In this document: one piece after another, positions 38,340-47,400 of the stretch | How the letters are laid out: each line of letters opens with the position of its first letter | Position numbering within the stretch: the stretch's first letter is position 1 | Position numbers and translations under genes: made by a program | Notes under the pieces: generated by a model | What the model was told of the DNA's origin: nothing | Databases searched by the model: none | Seen by the model: only the letters and a program-made list of their open reading frames with translations | Assembly (NCBI GenBank): GCA_902565935.1 | Contig: CACFGT010000007.1 | Coordinates: 1 to 59,351, forward strand | Reading direction: 5' to 3' | Length of the DNA stretch: 59,351 bases | Source: an uncultured Pelagibacteraceae bacterium | Lineage (GTDB): Bacteria; Pseudomonadota; Alphaproteobacteria; Pelagibacterales; Pelagibacteraceae

Positions 38340-39146
38340 TTAGTCTTTAAAACCTAATTTAGCTAGAGCCATTTTAATCACATCAGCCCAGCCCTCAGGT
38401 GATGGCTTGTTTGAAAATATAAGGTTATTTATATTAATTTGATCTAGTTTAAACTGATCATTAAATACCAAACAAGGAATATCACAGTTTCTTAGCATCT
38501 CAAGATCATTGAAATTGTCACCAACTGCTATTGTCTTAATCTTATCCTCAGTTTTTTTTAAAATTTTTATAACTCTATTCATCGATTTAACCTTGTTAAT
38601 ATTATCACAAAGATTATAGACACGCCCACCTTCTTGAAGAGTTAAAGAATTTGAATTTAATATTTTTAATAACCTATTTTTCTCATTTTTGTCACCTTTA
38701 AATAAAAAAGGTAAAGTATATTTTCTATTTAAAGCATCTTTAAGTTTTTCATCCTTTTGTCCTAATATATTTTCTTTTTCTTTTTTACTCATTTTTGAAA
38801 TTTGAAAACATTTCTCTTTTAATTTTTCAGGAACTTTATTTTCATAAATCTTCAATAGTTCTTCTTTATCTCTACTGAGAACAAGTTTATCTGGAAAATT
38901 TGAGGTAATTAAATTCAAACCGTGAATAGATGATCCATTTTCAGAAATATAAGGAAGATTTATACCAAGCTCCTCATTAAATTTTTCAATCTCTTTTTCT
39001 GTTTTGCTAGAGTTCGGAATGATAATTACCCCCTTACTTACAAGACTTTTTATATAATCTTTAATGGTATCGAATTGAAAAGTATCTCTGTGCAAAAGAG
39101 AGCCGTCTAAATCAGTAAAAATTACAACTGTAAATTTTTTTTTCAA
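38340..39146 (-). CDS. Glucosyl/mannosyl-3-phosphoglycerate phosphatase (HAD)
   Basis: A 268-residue HAD-superfamily phosphatase of the MpgP/YedP group. Seen: motif I FTDLDGSLLHRDTF (Asp12, Asp14), the substrate loop NSSKTEKEIEKFNEELG, SENGSSIHG typical of the mannosyl-3-phosphoglycerate phosphatase family, and motif IV AVGDNFNDLEMLRNCD. Placed next to gpgS, it most likely removes the phosphate from glucosyl-3-phosphoglycerate to give glucosylglycerate. Confidence 0.85.
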   Translation of the reverse strand: MKKKFTVVIFTDLDGSLLHRDTFQFDTIKDYIKSLVSKGVIIIPNSSKTEKEIEKFNEELGINLPYISENGSSIHGLNLITSNFPDKLVLSRDKEELLKIYENKVPEKLKEKCFQISKMSKKEKENILGQKDEKLKDALNRKYTLPFLFKGDKNEKNRLLKILNSNSLTLQEGGRVYNLCDNINKVKSMNRVIKILKKTEDKIKTIAVGDNFNDLEMLRNCDIPCLVFNDQFKLDQININNLIFSNKPSPEGWADVIKMALAKLGFKD

Positions 39147-39151
39147 TGGAT

Positions 39152-40204
39152 CTATCTCATCCTATTTTTAGATTTGTCAAAAAATAATACTTTATTTTTG
39201 GAAAAAGAAATTTTCAGTGATTCTTTCCTCACATTTTCTGAGGATTTAATTATGATATCAGCGTCAGATAGTTTGGTATAAATAATTTTTTCAAATCCTA
39301 AATTCTCTGTATGTTCTATTTTCACATCTAATTGAATTTCATGATTATCTTTAAGACTTATATCTTCAGGCCTTATACCAAGATAAATCTCGTCTTTAAA
39401 ATTTAAATTTTCAAAAGTAATTTTATTTTCAAACAAATTTATTGTGTTTGAATTAACAATCTGTTCTTTATTTATTTTAATAATATTCATTTTTGGGGAA
39501 CCAATGAATTCTGCAACAAAAATATTATTGGGATCATTATAAATTTCATTTGGTGTTCCAAATTGTTCAATAATTCCCTTATTTAGAACCACAATCCTAT
39601 CAGCTAATGTCATCGCCTCTATTTGATCGTGTGTTACATAAATAATATTTGTTTTTAATTTTTTGTGTAATTTAGAAATTTCAACTCTCATTTCAGATCT
39701 TAAGGCTGCATCCAGATTAGACAATGGTTCATCAAATAAAAATACTTTAGGATTTCTTGTAATAGCTCTACCAATTGCAACTCTTTGTCTTTGTCCACCT
39801 GAAAGTTGTTTAGGTTTTCTCTCTAGTAAATCTTCAATTTGAAGTGTACTGGCTGCATGATTTACTTTTTCATTAATTTCATTTTTAGAAATTTTTTCCA
39901 TTTTCAAACCAAACGACATATTTTCAAAAACATTCATGTGTGGATATAAAGCGTAAGATTGAAAGACCATTGCAATTTCACGCTTAGAAGGAATTAAATT
40001 ATTAATTAATTTTGTATCTAAAAATATTTCTCCTTGGTCGATACTTTCTAATCCTGAAACCATTCTTAATAAAGTTGATTTTCCACAACCTGAAGGGCCT
40101 ACTAAAACTATAAATTCTCCATCCTTTATGTCTATGTTGAATTTGTTAATAACTTTATTATCACCAAAAGATTTTTCGAGATTTTTAATAACAATTTTTG
40201 ACAT
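39152..40204 (-). CDS. ABC transporter ATP-binding protein, MalK/UgpC type
   Basis: A 350-residue ATPase of the carbohydrate-uptake CUT1 group. Seen: Walker [32 protein letters not shown], signature [14 protein letters not shown], Walker [15 protein letters not shown]-loop [15 protein letters not shown], and a C-terminal TOBE regulatory domain from about residue 235. The ATG at 40204 is preferred over a TTG six bases upstream. It heads the glucosylglycerate operon, while its probable binding protein and permeases are transcribed divergently. Confidence 0.93.
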   Translation of the reverse strand: MSKIVIKNLEKSFGDNKVINKFNIDIKDGEFIVLVGPSGCGKSTLLRMVSGLESIDQGEIFLDTKLINNLIPSKREIAMVFQSYALYPHMNVFENMSFGLKMEKISKNEINEKVNHAASTLQIEDLLERKPKQLSGGQRQRVAIGRAITRNPKVFLFDEPLSNLDAALRSEMRVEISKLHKKLKTNIIYVTHDQIEAMTLADRIVVLNKGIIEQFGTPNEIYNDPNNIFVAEFIGSPKMNIIKINKEQIVNSNTINLFENKITFENLNFKDEIYLGIRPEDISLKDNHEIQLDVKIEHTENLGFEKIIYTKLSDADIIIKSSENVRKESLKISFSKNKVLFFDKSKNRMR

Positions 40205-40334
40205 TTGCAATTTTTGAGGATTTTAACTACTCATTAATTGTTGAGAAAAATTTATTACACTGCTAGATTTATAGCAATAATAAACTGAGATATAGAGAGA
40301 TATTTTGGGTAATACAAAAAAGAGAGAGGGGAAT
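40205..40334. promoter_or_regulatory. Divergent control region with inverted repeat
   Basis: The 130 bases between the transporter ATPase (minus) and the solute-binding protein (plus) hold both promoters. An inverted repeat TGCTA-N6-TAGCA lies at 40261-40276, a size and symmetry that could suit a LacI-type repressor. No regulator gene is present in the window. A strong ribosome-binding stretch (AGAGAGGGG, about 40311-40322) precedes the ATG at 40335. Operator function is inference. Confidence 0.35.
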
Positions 40335-41663
40335 ATGTTTAAAAAAATAATAATAAACATATCTGTTCTAGTATTTTTAATCTCTAATACTAGTTTTGCA
40401 GATATTAAATTTTGGACTACAGAAGTCCAGCCTGCAAGAATGGCAAAGCAAGAGGAGATGGCTAAAGCTTTTGAAGCTAAAACAGGCATCAAAGTTGAAG
40501 TTATACCAATTGAAGAAAAAGATCTTGGAACAAGAGCTACTGCAGCTGCAGCAGCGGGTGATCTTCCAGATGTGATTTATCATACTTTACAATATGTTTT
40601 ACCATGGGCTGAAGCAGGCATATTAGATGTTGATGCAAATAATGCTGTGGTTAAGTCGTTAGGTAAGAAAACATTTGCACCAGGCGCATTAAATATGGCT
40701 AAGAAGGGTGGAAAAATTGCAGCTGTTCCAGTTGACGGCTGGACGCAAATGGTCGTTTATAGAAAAGATTTATTTGCTGCAGCTGGTTTAGAGCCACCAA
40801 CTTCATATGCAAATATTGTAAAAGCAGTTAATGCATTATCAACCAATGACATGTTTGGGTTTGTAGCAGCTACTAAAACAGATGAAAACTTTATGAGCCA
40901 AGTGCTTGAACACGTACTTTTAGCTAATGGAGTAAATTTTGTTAAAAAAGGTGGAACTAAAAAGCAAGGGAAAGCTTTAAAGAATTCTTTAGAATTTTAT
41001 AAAGTAATTGCTAAAGCAAGTCCTCCAGGAGAATTATTCTGGAAACAATCAAGAGCTTTATACTTTGCTGGAAAAACACCAATGATTATTTGGTCGCCAT
41101 TTATTATGGATGAGTTAGCAGGTTTAAGAGATTCTGCTCCTCCAACAATAAATAGTGATCCAACATCACCAGAGTTAGCTTCTAAAACTGGTTTCATTAC
41201 TAATTTTAGTGGACCTAACAACAAAAAAGGTGCTGCTTGGGCCGATGTAAGATACTTTGGTATAACTGCGGATGCAGATACTGATGAAGCTAAAAAATTT
41301 ATAGAGTACTCTATGAGTGAAGGTTATACAGCTACATTAGGAATTGCTCCGGAAGGAAAATTTCCAGTAAGAAGAGGAAATAAGAGTGATCCTAGTGCTT
41401 ACACTAAAGCTTGGAGTAAATTACCAGTAGGTGTTGATAGAAAAGCGCCTTTAACAGATCTTTATTCTGCAGATGTTATTGATAACATCGTTGCAGGTTT
41501 AGATACTGCAAATAGATGGGGTGTTAAAGAGGGTGAACTATCTCGAGCATCAAAAATCATTAATTCTCAATTCTTAAACAGAATCACGAGAGAATATATT
41601 GATGATCAAATCTCAGTTGATGAAGCAGTTAAGAAAATTAACGCTGAATTAGCTAAGTTTTAA
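40335..41663 (+). CDS. ABC transporter sugar-binding protein (alpha-glucoside/glucosylglycerol type)
   Basis: A 442-residue periplasmic binding protein of the MalE/SBP family. The ATG at 40335 gives a clear signal peptide, MFKKIIINISVLVFLISNTSFA, cut before DIKFWTTE (the peptide is residues 1-22). The mature part has DIKFWTTEVQPARM, EAKTGIKVEVIPI, AAAAGDLPDVIYH, and KTPMIIWSPFIMDEL. It resembles binding proteins for trehalose, sucrose or glucosylglycerol. The neighbouring synthesis and phosphorylase genes make glucosylglycerate or a related glucoside a plausible ligand, not shown by sequence alone. It is followed by a hairpin before the permease genes. Confidence 0.85.
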   Translation: MFKKIIINISVLVFLISNTSFADIKFWTTEVQPARMAKQEEMAKAFEAKTGIKVEVIPIEEKDLGTRATAAAAAGDLPDVIYHTLQYVLPWAEAGILDVDANNAVVKSLGKKTFAPGALNMAKKGGKIAAVPVDGWTQMVVYRKDLFAAAGLEPPTSYANIVKAVNALSTNDMFGFVAATKTDENFMSQVLEHVLLANGVNFVKKGGTKKQGKALKNSLEFYKVIAKASPPGELFWKQSRALYFAGKTPMIIWSPFIMDELAGLRDSAPPTINSDPTSPELASKTGFITNFSGPNNKKGAAWADVRYFGITADADTDEAKKFIEYSMSEGYTATLGIAPEGKFPVRRGNKSDPSAYTKAWSKLPVGVDRKAPLTDLYSADVIDNIVAGLDTANRWGVKEGELSRASKIINSQFLNRITREYIDDQISVDEAVKKINAELAKF

Positions 41664-41680
41664 ATAATAAATTTATAAAG

Positions 41681-41710
41681 AGCGGATAATATTTTATTAT
41701 CCGCTTTTTA
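41681..41710 (+). terminator. Hairpin between binding-protein and permease genes
   Basis: A perfect 10-base stem, AGCGGATAAT (41681-41690) with ATTATCCGCT (41696-41705), a 5-base loop and a following T-run fit an intrinsic terminator or an mRNA-stabilising stem. It lies between the binding-protein stop and the first permease ATG (41713). As in mal operons, it probably lets the binding protein be made in excess over the permeases. Confidence 0.75.
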
Positions 41711-41712
41711 TT

Positions 41713-42972
41713 ATGAGTGATTCATTATCAAAATTAGAAAAAAGAACTGCTTACACTTTAGTTTTACCTGCAGTCCTATTAGTATTTGCCATTGTTCTAT
41801 TTCCTATTTTTGCCAATGTTTGGATCAGTTTTAAAGACATTGAATTAAAAGATATAAGAATTCCTGAACCAAGAGCAAAGAAAATTGTTAAATCAATTTC
41901 AGAAGATCAATCAGAATTAAAAATTATTTATAAATTACGAAATAGTTCTTTGATTCAAGAAATAAGATATGTTCAGTTTCAAGATAAATTTCCAACAAAT
42001 GTTTCACCAGTAAATTTAGATCCAAGATGTGATTTTCAATCTAAAAAGATTGTTTGTAACTTTGGAAATTGGCATGCGAAATATAAGGAGAATTTTGAAA
42101 TAACCGTAGTAAATAACAAAGGTGAAATAATTGATAAAAAAATAATTAAATCTCAAAAACCAATTTTAAGTGGGAAAGCAGATAACCCACTACTCACTAC
42201 GAATTTTACTTTAGAAAATTTTAAAAAAGTTTTTTATGAAAATAATTTTGTTGAATTACTTTTAACGACATTTTACTTCACCTTTTTTGGCACAGTTGGT
42301 GCAATAATCTTTGGAATTTTAGCAGCTCAATTAGTTAATCAAAATATTCAAGGTCGAACATATATGCGAGGTATTTTACTTTTTCCGTATGTGGGACCTG
42401 TAGTTGCTTTAGCTTATACTTGGACTTTATTACTAGATCCTAATAGTGGAACTTTAAATGCATTGTTGGTTAATTTTAATATCATAGAACAACCAATAAA
42501 TTTATTAGGCCAAAAATATATAACTATGAGTATTTTAGGATTTGAATTTAAATTAAGGTTGGCTTTAACCACAGTTATCTTTTTTGAAATTTGGCGGTAT
42601 TTTCCACTCGCTTTTCTTTTTATATTAGCAAGATTACAAGCAATACCACAAAGCTTGTATGAAGCAGCGGAGGTGGATGGAGCAAGCCCAATTCAAAAAT
42701 TTATCCATATTACACTACCTCAAATTACAGCGATCATCTCAATTTTATTTATGATTAGGTTTATTTGGAACTTTAATAAATTTGAAGATATCTTTTTATT
42801 AACCGGTGGGGCATCAGGCACAAGAACTTTACCTATCAATGTTTATCAACAAGGATTTGCAGTTTCAGATATTGGAATGGGCTCTGCAGTTTCAATAGTC
42901 ATTGTGATGTTACTTCTTAGTTTTATGGTTATTTATTTTAGATTAATTGGAAAGAGGGCTAATGAAGTTTAA
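41713..42972 (+). CDS. ABC transporter permease, MalF-like with periplasmic insert
   Basis: A 419-residue CUT1 permease. Seen: a first helix at about residues 13-36, then an unusually large soluble insert (about 45-155, with two Cys at residues 106 and 115) before the core permease domain, and the EAA loop EAAEVDGASPIQKFIHITLP. A large loop after the first helices is known from MalF of enteric bacteria, so this may contact the binding protein. It starts 2 bases after the hairpin and overlaps the next permease by 11 bases. Confidence 0.9.
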   Translation: MSDSLSKLEKRTAYTLVLPAVLLVFAIVLFPIFANVWISFKDIELKDIRIPEPRAKKIVKSISEDQSELKIIYKLRNSSLIQEIRYVQFQDKFPTNVSPVNLDPRCDFQSKKIVCNFGNWHAKYKENFEITVVNNKGEIIDKKIIKSQKPILSGKADNPLLTTNFTLENFKKVFYENNFVELLLTTFYFTFFGTVGAIIFGILAAQLVNQNIQGRTYMRGILLFPYVGPVVALAYTWTLLLDPNSGTLNALLVNFNIIEQPINLLGQKYITMSILGFEFKLRLALTTVIFFEIWRYFPLAFLFILARLQAIPQSLYEAAEVDGASPIQKFIHITLPQITAIISILFMIRFIWNFNKFEDIFLLTGGASGTRTLPINVYQQGFAVSDIGMGSAVSIVIVMLLLSFMVIYFRLIGKRANEV

Positions 42973-44155
42973 ATCTCTTGCAATATTTTTGATCATTTCA
43001 TCTTTTTTTCTGACATGCATTTTATCAATTTGGAAGATCATGGCTACACTACAAGGTTTAAGTTTTACTAATTTAAACATAACACCAATTTTCTTAATTG
43101 GTATTCTGTTATCTTTAGCATTTGTCTTAATTGGCAATAAGATTAATCACTTAATAAAGATTCTCTTATTATCTTTTATATTTTCAATTTCATATTTTTA
43201 CTTAAATGAGGCATCTCCATATTGGTATATATTTGGAGTTTTCTTAATTTCTTTATTTTTTACGAACAAACTCAAAAGATATAGTACGCAATCTTTAAAG
43301 GAAGATTTTATATCAGAAAAAATTATTTTCGATTTTATTACCTTATTTGGCATTGTTTTTTTTGCATTTGTAATCTTATTCCCGTTTTACATTATGCTAG
43401 TTACCAGTTTTAAAACTCAGATCGCTTTATTAGTTAATCCTTTAGACTTTAGTCTAGATTTTACCAAAAGCTTAACTGAGTTGTTCAAATCTTATTTTGT
43501 TATCTTTGAAACTTATAATTTTGGTAGATATATCTTAATAAGCTCAGCAGTTTCAATTGGAACTGTTATTGTCACATTATTATTTGCAATCCCGGCAGCT
43601 TATGCTGTTGCTAGATTAAACTTCTTCGGCAAAAACTTTTTATCAACTTCGATCTTAATTATTTATATGTTTCCAGCTATAGTATTAGTCATCCCTTTAT
43701 ACACTGTGTTTAGTCAACTTGGATTAAGAAACTCAATCTTTGGTTTATTGATTGTTTATACAGCCACAACCTTGCCAGTCGCAATATACATGCTGCAAGG
43801 TTATTTTAAAAGTATTCCAAAGGAAATTGAAGATGCAGGAATTATGGATGGTCAAAATTGGTTTGGTATAATTTTAAAGATTATAATTCCTTTAAGTTTG
43901 CCAGCTATTGCGTCCGTTGCGCTTTATGTCTTTATGATTGCTTGGAATGAATTCCTTTTTTCATTGATGTTTTTAGATAGTCCTAAATCATTTACCTTAT
44001 CAAGAGCCATTCAATATTTAAGTGGTGATGCTGAAACTCCTCGGCAATATTTGATGGCTGGATCAGTAATAGTCACAGTACCAGTACTTTTAATTTTCAT
44101 ATATTTTGAAAAATATCTTGTGAGTGGTTTGACAGCTGGTAGCGTAAAAGAATAA
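42962..44155 (+). CDS. ABC transporter permease, MalG-like with extra N-terminal helices
   Basis: A 397-residue permease. The ATG at 42962 lies inside the previous gene and follows GAAAGAGG. The core domain starts near residue 115 and has the EAA-type loop EIEDAGIMDGQNWFGIILKIIIPLSLP (consecutive segments) and the C-terminal YLVSGLTAGSVKE typical of MalG-type proteins. The first about 110 residues add three to four hydrophobic segments that ordinary MalG proteins lack. The stop codon is directly followed by the first copy of the tRNA-Leu repeat. Confidence 0.9.
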   Translation: MKFKSLAIFLIISSFFLTCILSIWKIMATLQGLSFTNLNITPIFLIGILLSLAFVLIGNKINHLIKILLLSFIFSISYFYLNEASPYWYIFGVFLISLFFTNKLKRYSTQSLKEDFISEKIIFDFITLFGIVFFAFVILFPFYIMLVTSFKTQIALLVNPLDFSLDFTKSLTELFKSYFVIFETYNFGRYILISSAVSIGTVIVTLLFAIPAAYAVARLNFFGKNFLSTSILIIYMFPAIVLVIPLYTVFSQLGLRNSIFGLLIVYTATTLPVAIYMLQGYFKSIPKEIEDAGIMDGQNWFGIILKIIIPLSLPAIASVALYVFMIAWNEFLFSLMFLDSPKSFTLSRAIQYLSGDAETPRQYLMAGSVIVTVPVLLIFIYFEKYLVSGLTAGSVKE

Positions 44156-44161
44156 AAAAAT

Positions 44162-44189
44162 TTACTTATTCATCTTGTTCAATTATAAA
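44162..44189 (+). promoter_or_regulatory. tRNA-Leu promoter, copy 1
   Basis: TTACTT and TATAAA are separated by 16 bases and conserved in all three repeat copies. Here transcription would read through a 39-base tRNA fragment into unit A, so the original tRNA promoter may now drive cargo genes. Confidence 0.5.
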
Positions 44190-44221
44190 TATTATCATAA
44201 ACATTCATGAAAATAACTCAT

Positions 44222-44260
44222 GCCCTCGTGGTGAAATTGGTAGACACAAAGGACTTAAAA
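44222..44260 (+). pseudogene. Truncated tRNA-Leu(UAA), 5' half only
   Basis: The 39 bases are identical to the 5' half of the intact tRNA-Leu at 53138. They run through the acceptor 5' strand, D arm, 5' anticodon strand and all of the anticodon loop, ending in GGACTTAAAA. The next base starts unrelated sequence, so the 3' half is missing. Confidence 0.93.
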
Positions 44261-44386
44261 GGCAGAGGATTCACAATTTAGTTAGTCTCTGGTAGTCTCA
44301 TAGAGTTTTAAATCCTATAAAATCCTACACTTTTATAAAACCTATATTTATTTTTATTGGAAAATATGAATAATAAATTCTCTTAA

Positions 44387-44416
44387 ACTAGAAACCAACT
44401 AGAAACTAGAGAGATA
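44387..44416 (+). repeat. 30-bp end motif, unit A left
   Basis: Form: ACTAG-AAAC-CA-ACTAG-AAACTAG-A-GAGATA. It matches the unit A right motif (50489-50518) at 27 of 30 positions by hand count. The AAAC / AAACTAG variants are specific to unit A. Confidence 0.75.
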
Positions 44417-44451
44417 GAATAGTATATTCCATCTGTGAAAAAAATCTTTAG

Positions 44452-47400
44452 ATGGTAATAAAAAAAGAAGCACAATCTAATTTTATTCAAGAACTTTGTA
44501 AATATTATATGGAGTTCTTAAAAGATGGCTTTAAATCAAATAGGTTTCCAAAAAGATATATTCGACTAAACGAAAAAAATTACAAGATTGGGATTGATTT
44601 ATCTAAATATGAAAAATTAAACACTTTTATAAAAAAATTAGTTAATAAAGATACAAACTTTCAAAATCCTATCACAATTAAGAAAGGTGAATACAGTGTA
44701 AAATTAAATAACACTGCACAAGATTTGCTTAAAAAATTAGTAAAAAAAATTGATGAAAAAAATATAGAAAAAATTATTAATCTTGCAAATAAGACAATTA
44801 AAGAATTTTCAGTTTCTCATAGAAATAAACCAGATGAAGCATATGACCAAATTGTTGATATAATTAAAAAAGATTTAATTAAGATAGTTATTCAACCAAT
44901 TTCAGAAAAAATGGAAGCATTGATTGGAAGTCAAAGTAACTTCGAATTAGAGTCGTTATGGACTGTCGAGCAGAATATCTCGGAATTAATACTTGACCCA
45001 TTAGTTGAAAATATACCCTCAATTTTCAATGATATTTTAGCAGATAAAAAAGTAAAAACAAAAGACCAAATATCAGAGTTGTTTAATAAAAAAGATATAT
45101 CCAATATGCTTCTAAATTATTTTGAAAGTGTTCAAGTAAAAGATTTTTATTATGATTTACAAGATATAGTTAATTCTAGAAAAAATTTAGATAAAAAAGA
45201 AATCTATTTATATTTTTCTGAGATAGAGATAGAAAAAAAAAGGTTTCCATTATTCTATACTCAAATAGAGGTAAAAGAATTTTCAGCAGAAAGTAAATTT
45301 GAAATTTCATTTTCAAATGAACTATTCATAAACAAAAATGCGATTAAATATGCATTTGATGTATTAAAAAGAGATCAAAAACTAGTTGAAATTTTTAATG
45401 AAGAAAGAAAAATTTATATTTCAGAACAGGAAAATTTAAGTAGTAGATTAAATGAAATTATAAATACAATTATCCCAAAATTAAGATTGGAGGGAAGTAT
45501 AGACCTAACTAATACAAACATACAAATTGCAAAGAGTATAAATTTTGTACTTTCTAACAATTGTTCTATTTGTGTTTTTGATAAATCTGATGAGGCACTT
45601 ATAAATGATTTTGAAGATATATTATCTAAAATTGCTGAAGGGGAAGATAGTGAAATAGTTGAACTATTTAAAAGTATTATTGCTGATTTTTTAATGAATG
45701 AGCCAGAAGTTATTAATGAAACTCTTGAAGATTCATGGGATGGGATGAGCGTTAATGAGCGTTTAAACTTTACAAGTCCAATTCCATTAAACCCTGAGCA
45801 ACTTAAAATATTAAAATCATTGAATAATGAAAAATGTAAATATGTTGTAGTTGAAGGACCACCTGGTACTGGTAAATCACATACAATTTCTGCAATAGCA
45901 TTTGAATATGTATTGAATGGAAAATCCATACTTATTCTTTCAGACACTAGAGAAGCATTAGATGTAGTAGAAAATAAAATAAATGAAACTTTAAACAAAG
46001 TAAGAGGAAAAAACCCATTACAAAATCCAATTTTAAGATTAGGTAAAATGGGGAATACATATAATAAAATATTAGCAAAAAGTTCAATCGATAATATTAG
46101 AACTTTTCATAGAGCACAAAAAAATGGAATTGGCGAAGTTCATAAAGATATAAAAGATATTTCCGATGTTATTAACGATAGGGTTAAAATTGAAACAGAT
46201 CACTATCAATACATTGATAAAGCAAAATTTGAGGAATTTTTTGAGATACAAAAATTAGTAAACCCAGAAGATTTATTCATAGACCCAACAGCACTGAAAG
46301 ATACTGTGGATAAACTTAATCTCAAGGAGAACGATGAAAATTTAAGTTTAAATTCTTTTATTGATAACCTTCATGGTATCGAGGAAATAGAAGATCTTAT
46401 TGAAAATTTTAAAGATAATTGGAATGGATCAAAAGATATTAAAAATTTCATTACTTACCAAGAGCACTTAGAAATTATTAATATATATACCAAACAATCA
46501 AGTTCTAATCTTAAATCTCTTCAATTTTTTAAAAATGCATCATCAAAAGGAATAAACAAGTTAAAGTCAATTATGGATGAATATAAAGAAATGTCCTCAG
46601 GTTTTTTAGGAACGATGTTTAAAGGTGATAGAATTAAATATCTTTCTGAACAAGCAAAAAAAAGTGTAGGTATAGAAAAGAATGTAAATTTAAAACTAGA
46701 TGATGATAAGATTAATAGTGTTTTACAAGAATATGAAATTTTAAAAGATTTAGGTAAAAAACATGATTTTGACAAGATATGTAAAATAATATTCCGCTCT
46801 GGTAAATCAGACTTTCTAAAAGATTTATGTGAAAAATCATTCAAATATTTTAATTTTTTCAAGACATTAGAGCTAGATAATTCTAACCAGAAAAATTTAT
46901 CTATTAATTCAAAGAATATAGATAGTATTTTTGAAAACGTATTTGCCCAAATTGAATTTGAAAAAAAAGAGGCAATTAAAAAATATTATGAAATGGAGAA
47001 TTTTTTTTCAAATAGCTTTAATATTAAAGAGAGATTTGACTACACCACCCTAATGAAAAAACTCCAATCTCTTTATACAAGTAAAATGACAAATATTTTA
47101 GACGAAAGAATAATAAATTTTTATGACTCAAACAGAAACAATGCAATTACATTAAGTAAAATTATTCGAAGTAAACAAAAGTTTCCAAAAAATCAATTTT
47201 CAAAACTCAAAAGTGCATTTCCCTGTATAATTTCAAGCGTTAGAGATTTTGCTGAATATATTGAATTAGACAAAGACATGTTTGATTTAATTATAATTGA
47301 TGAAGCTTCCCAAGTTAGTATTGCTCAAGCTTTTCCAGCTCTGATAAGAGCAAAAAAAGTTTTAGTTTTAGGTGATAAAAAACAATTCAGCAACTTACAA

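Larger units (their letters stand above)
44151..44260 (+). repeat. tRNA-Leu promoter/5'-half direct repeat, copy R1
   Basis: About 110 bases that recur at 50520-50630 and 53066-53176 in the same orientation. They include TTACTT (44162-44167), 16 bases, TATAAA (44184-44189), then the first 39 bases of tRNA-Leu (44222-44260). R1 begins at the permease stop codon, so it is probably the original chromosomal copy. Its leader just before the tRNA differs from R2 and R3, which share an AATTCATTAATG leader. Confidence 0.92.

Noticed and set aside
45414..45998. 194-residue minus-strand frame inside the helicase gene
   Set aside because: Ser/Ile/Leu-rich mirror of the coding strand with no recognisable domain; it lies wholly within the conserved Walker A region of the real gene.
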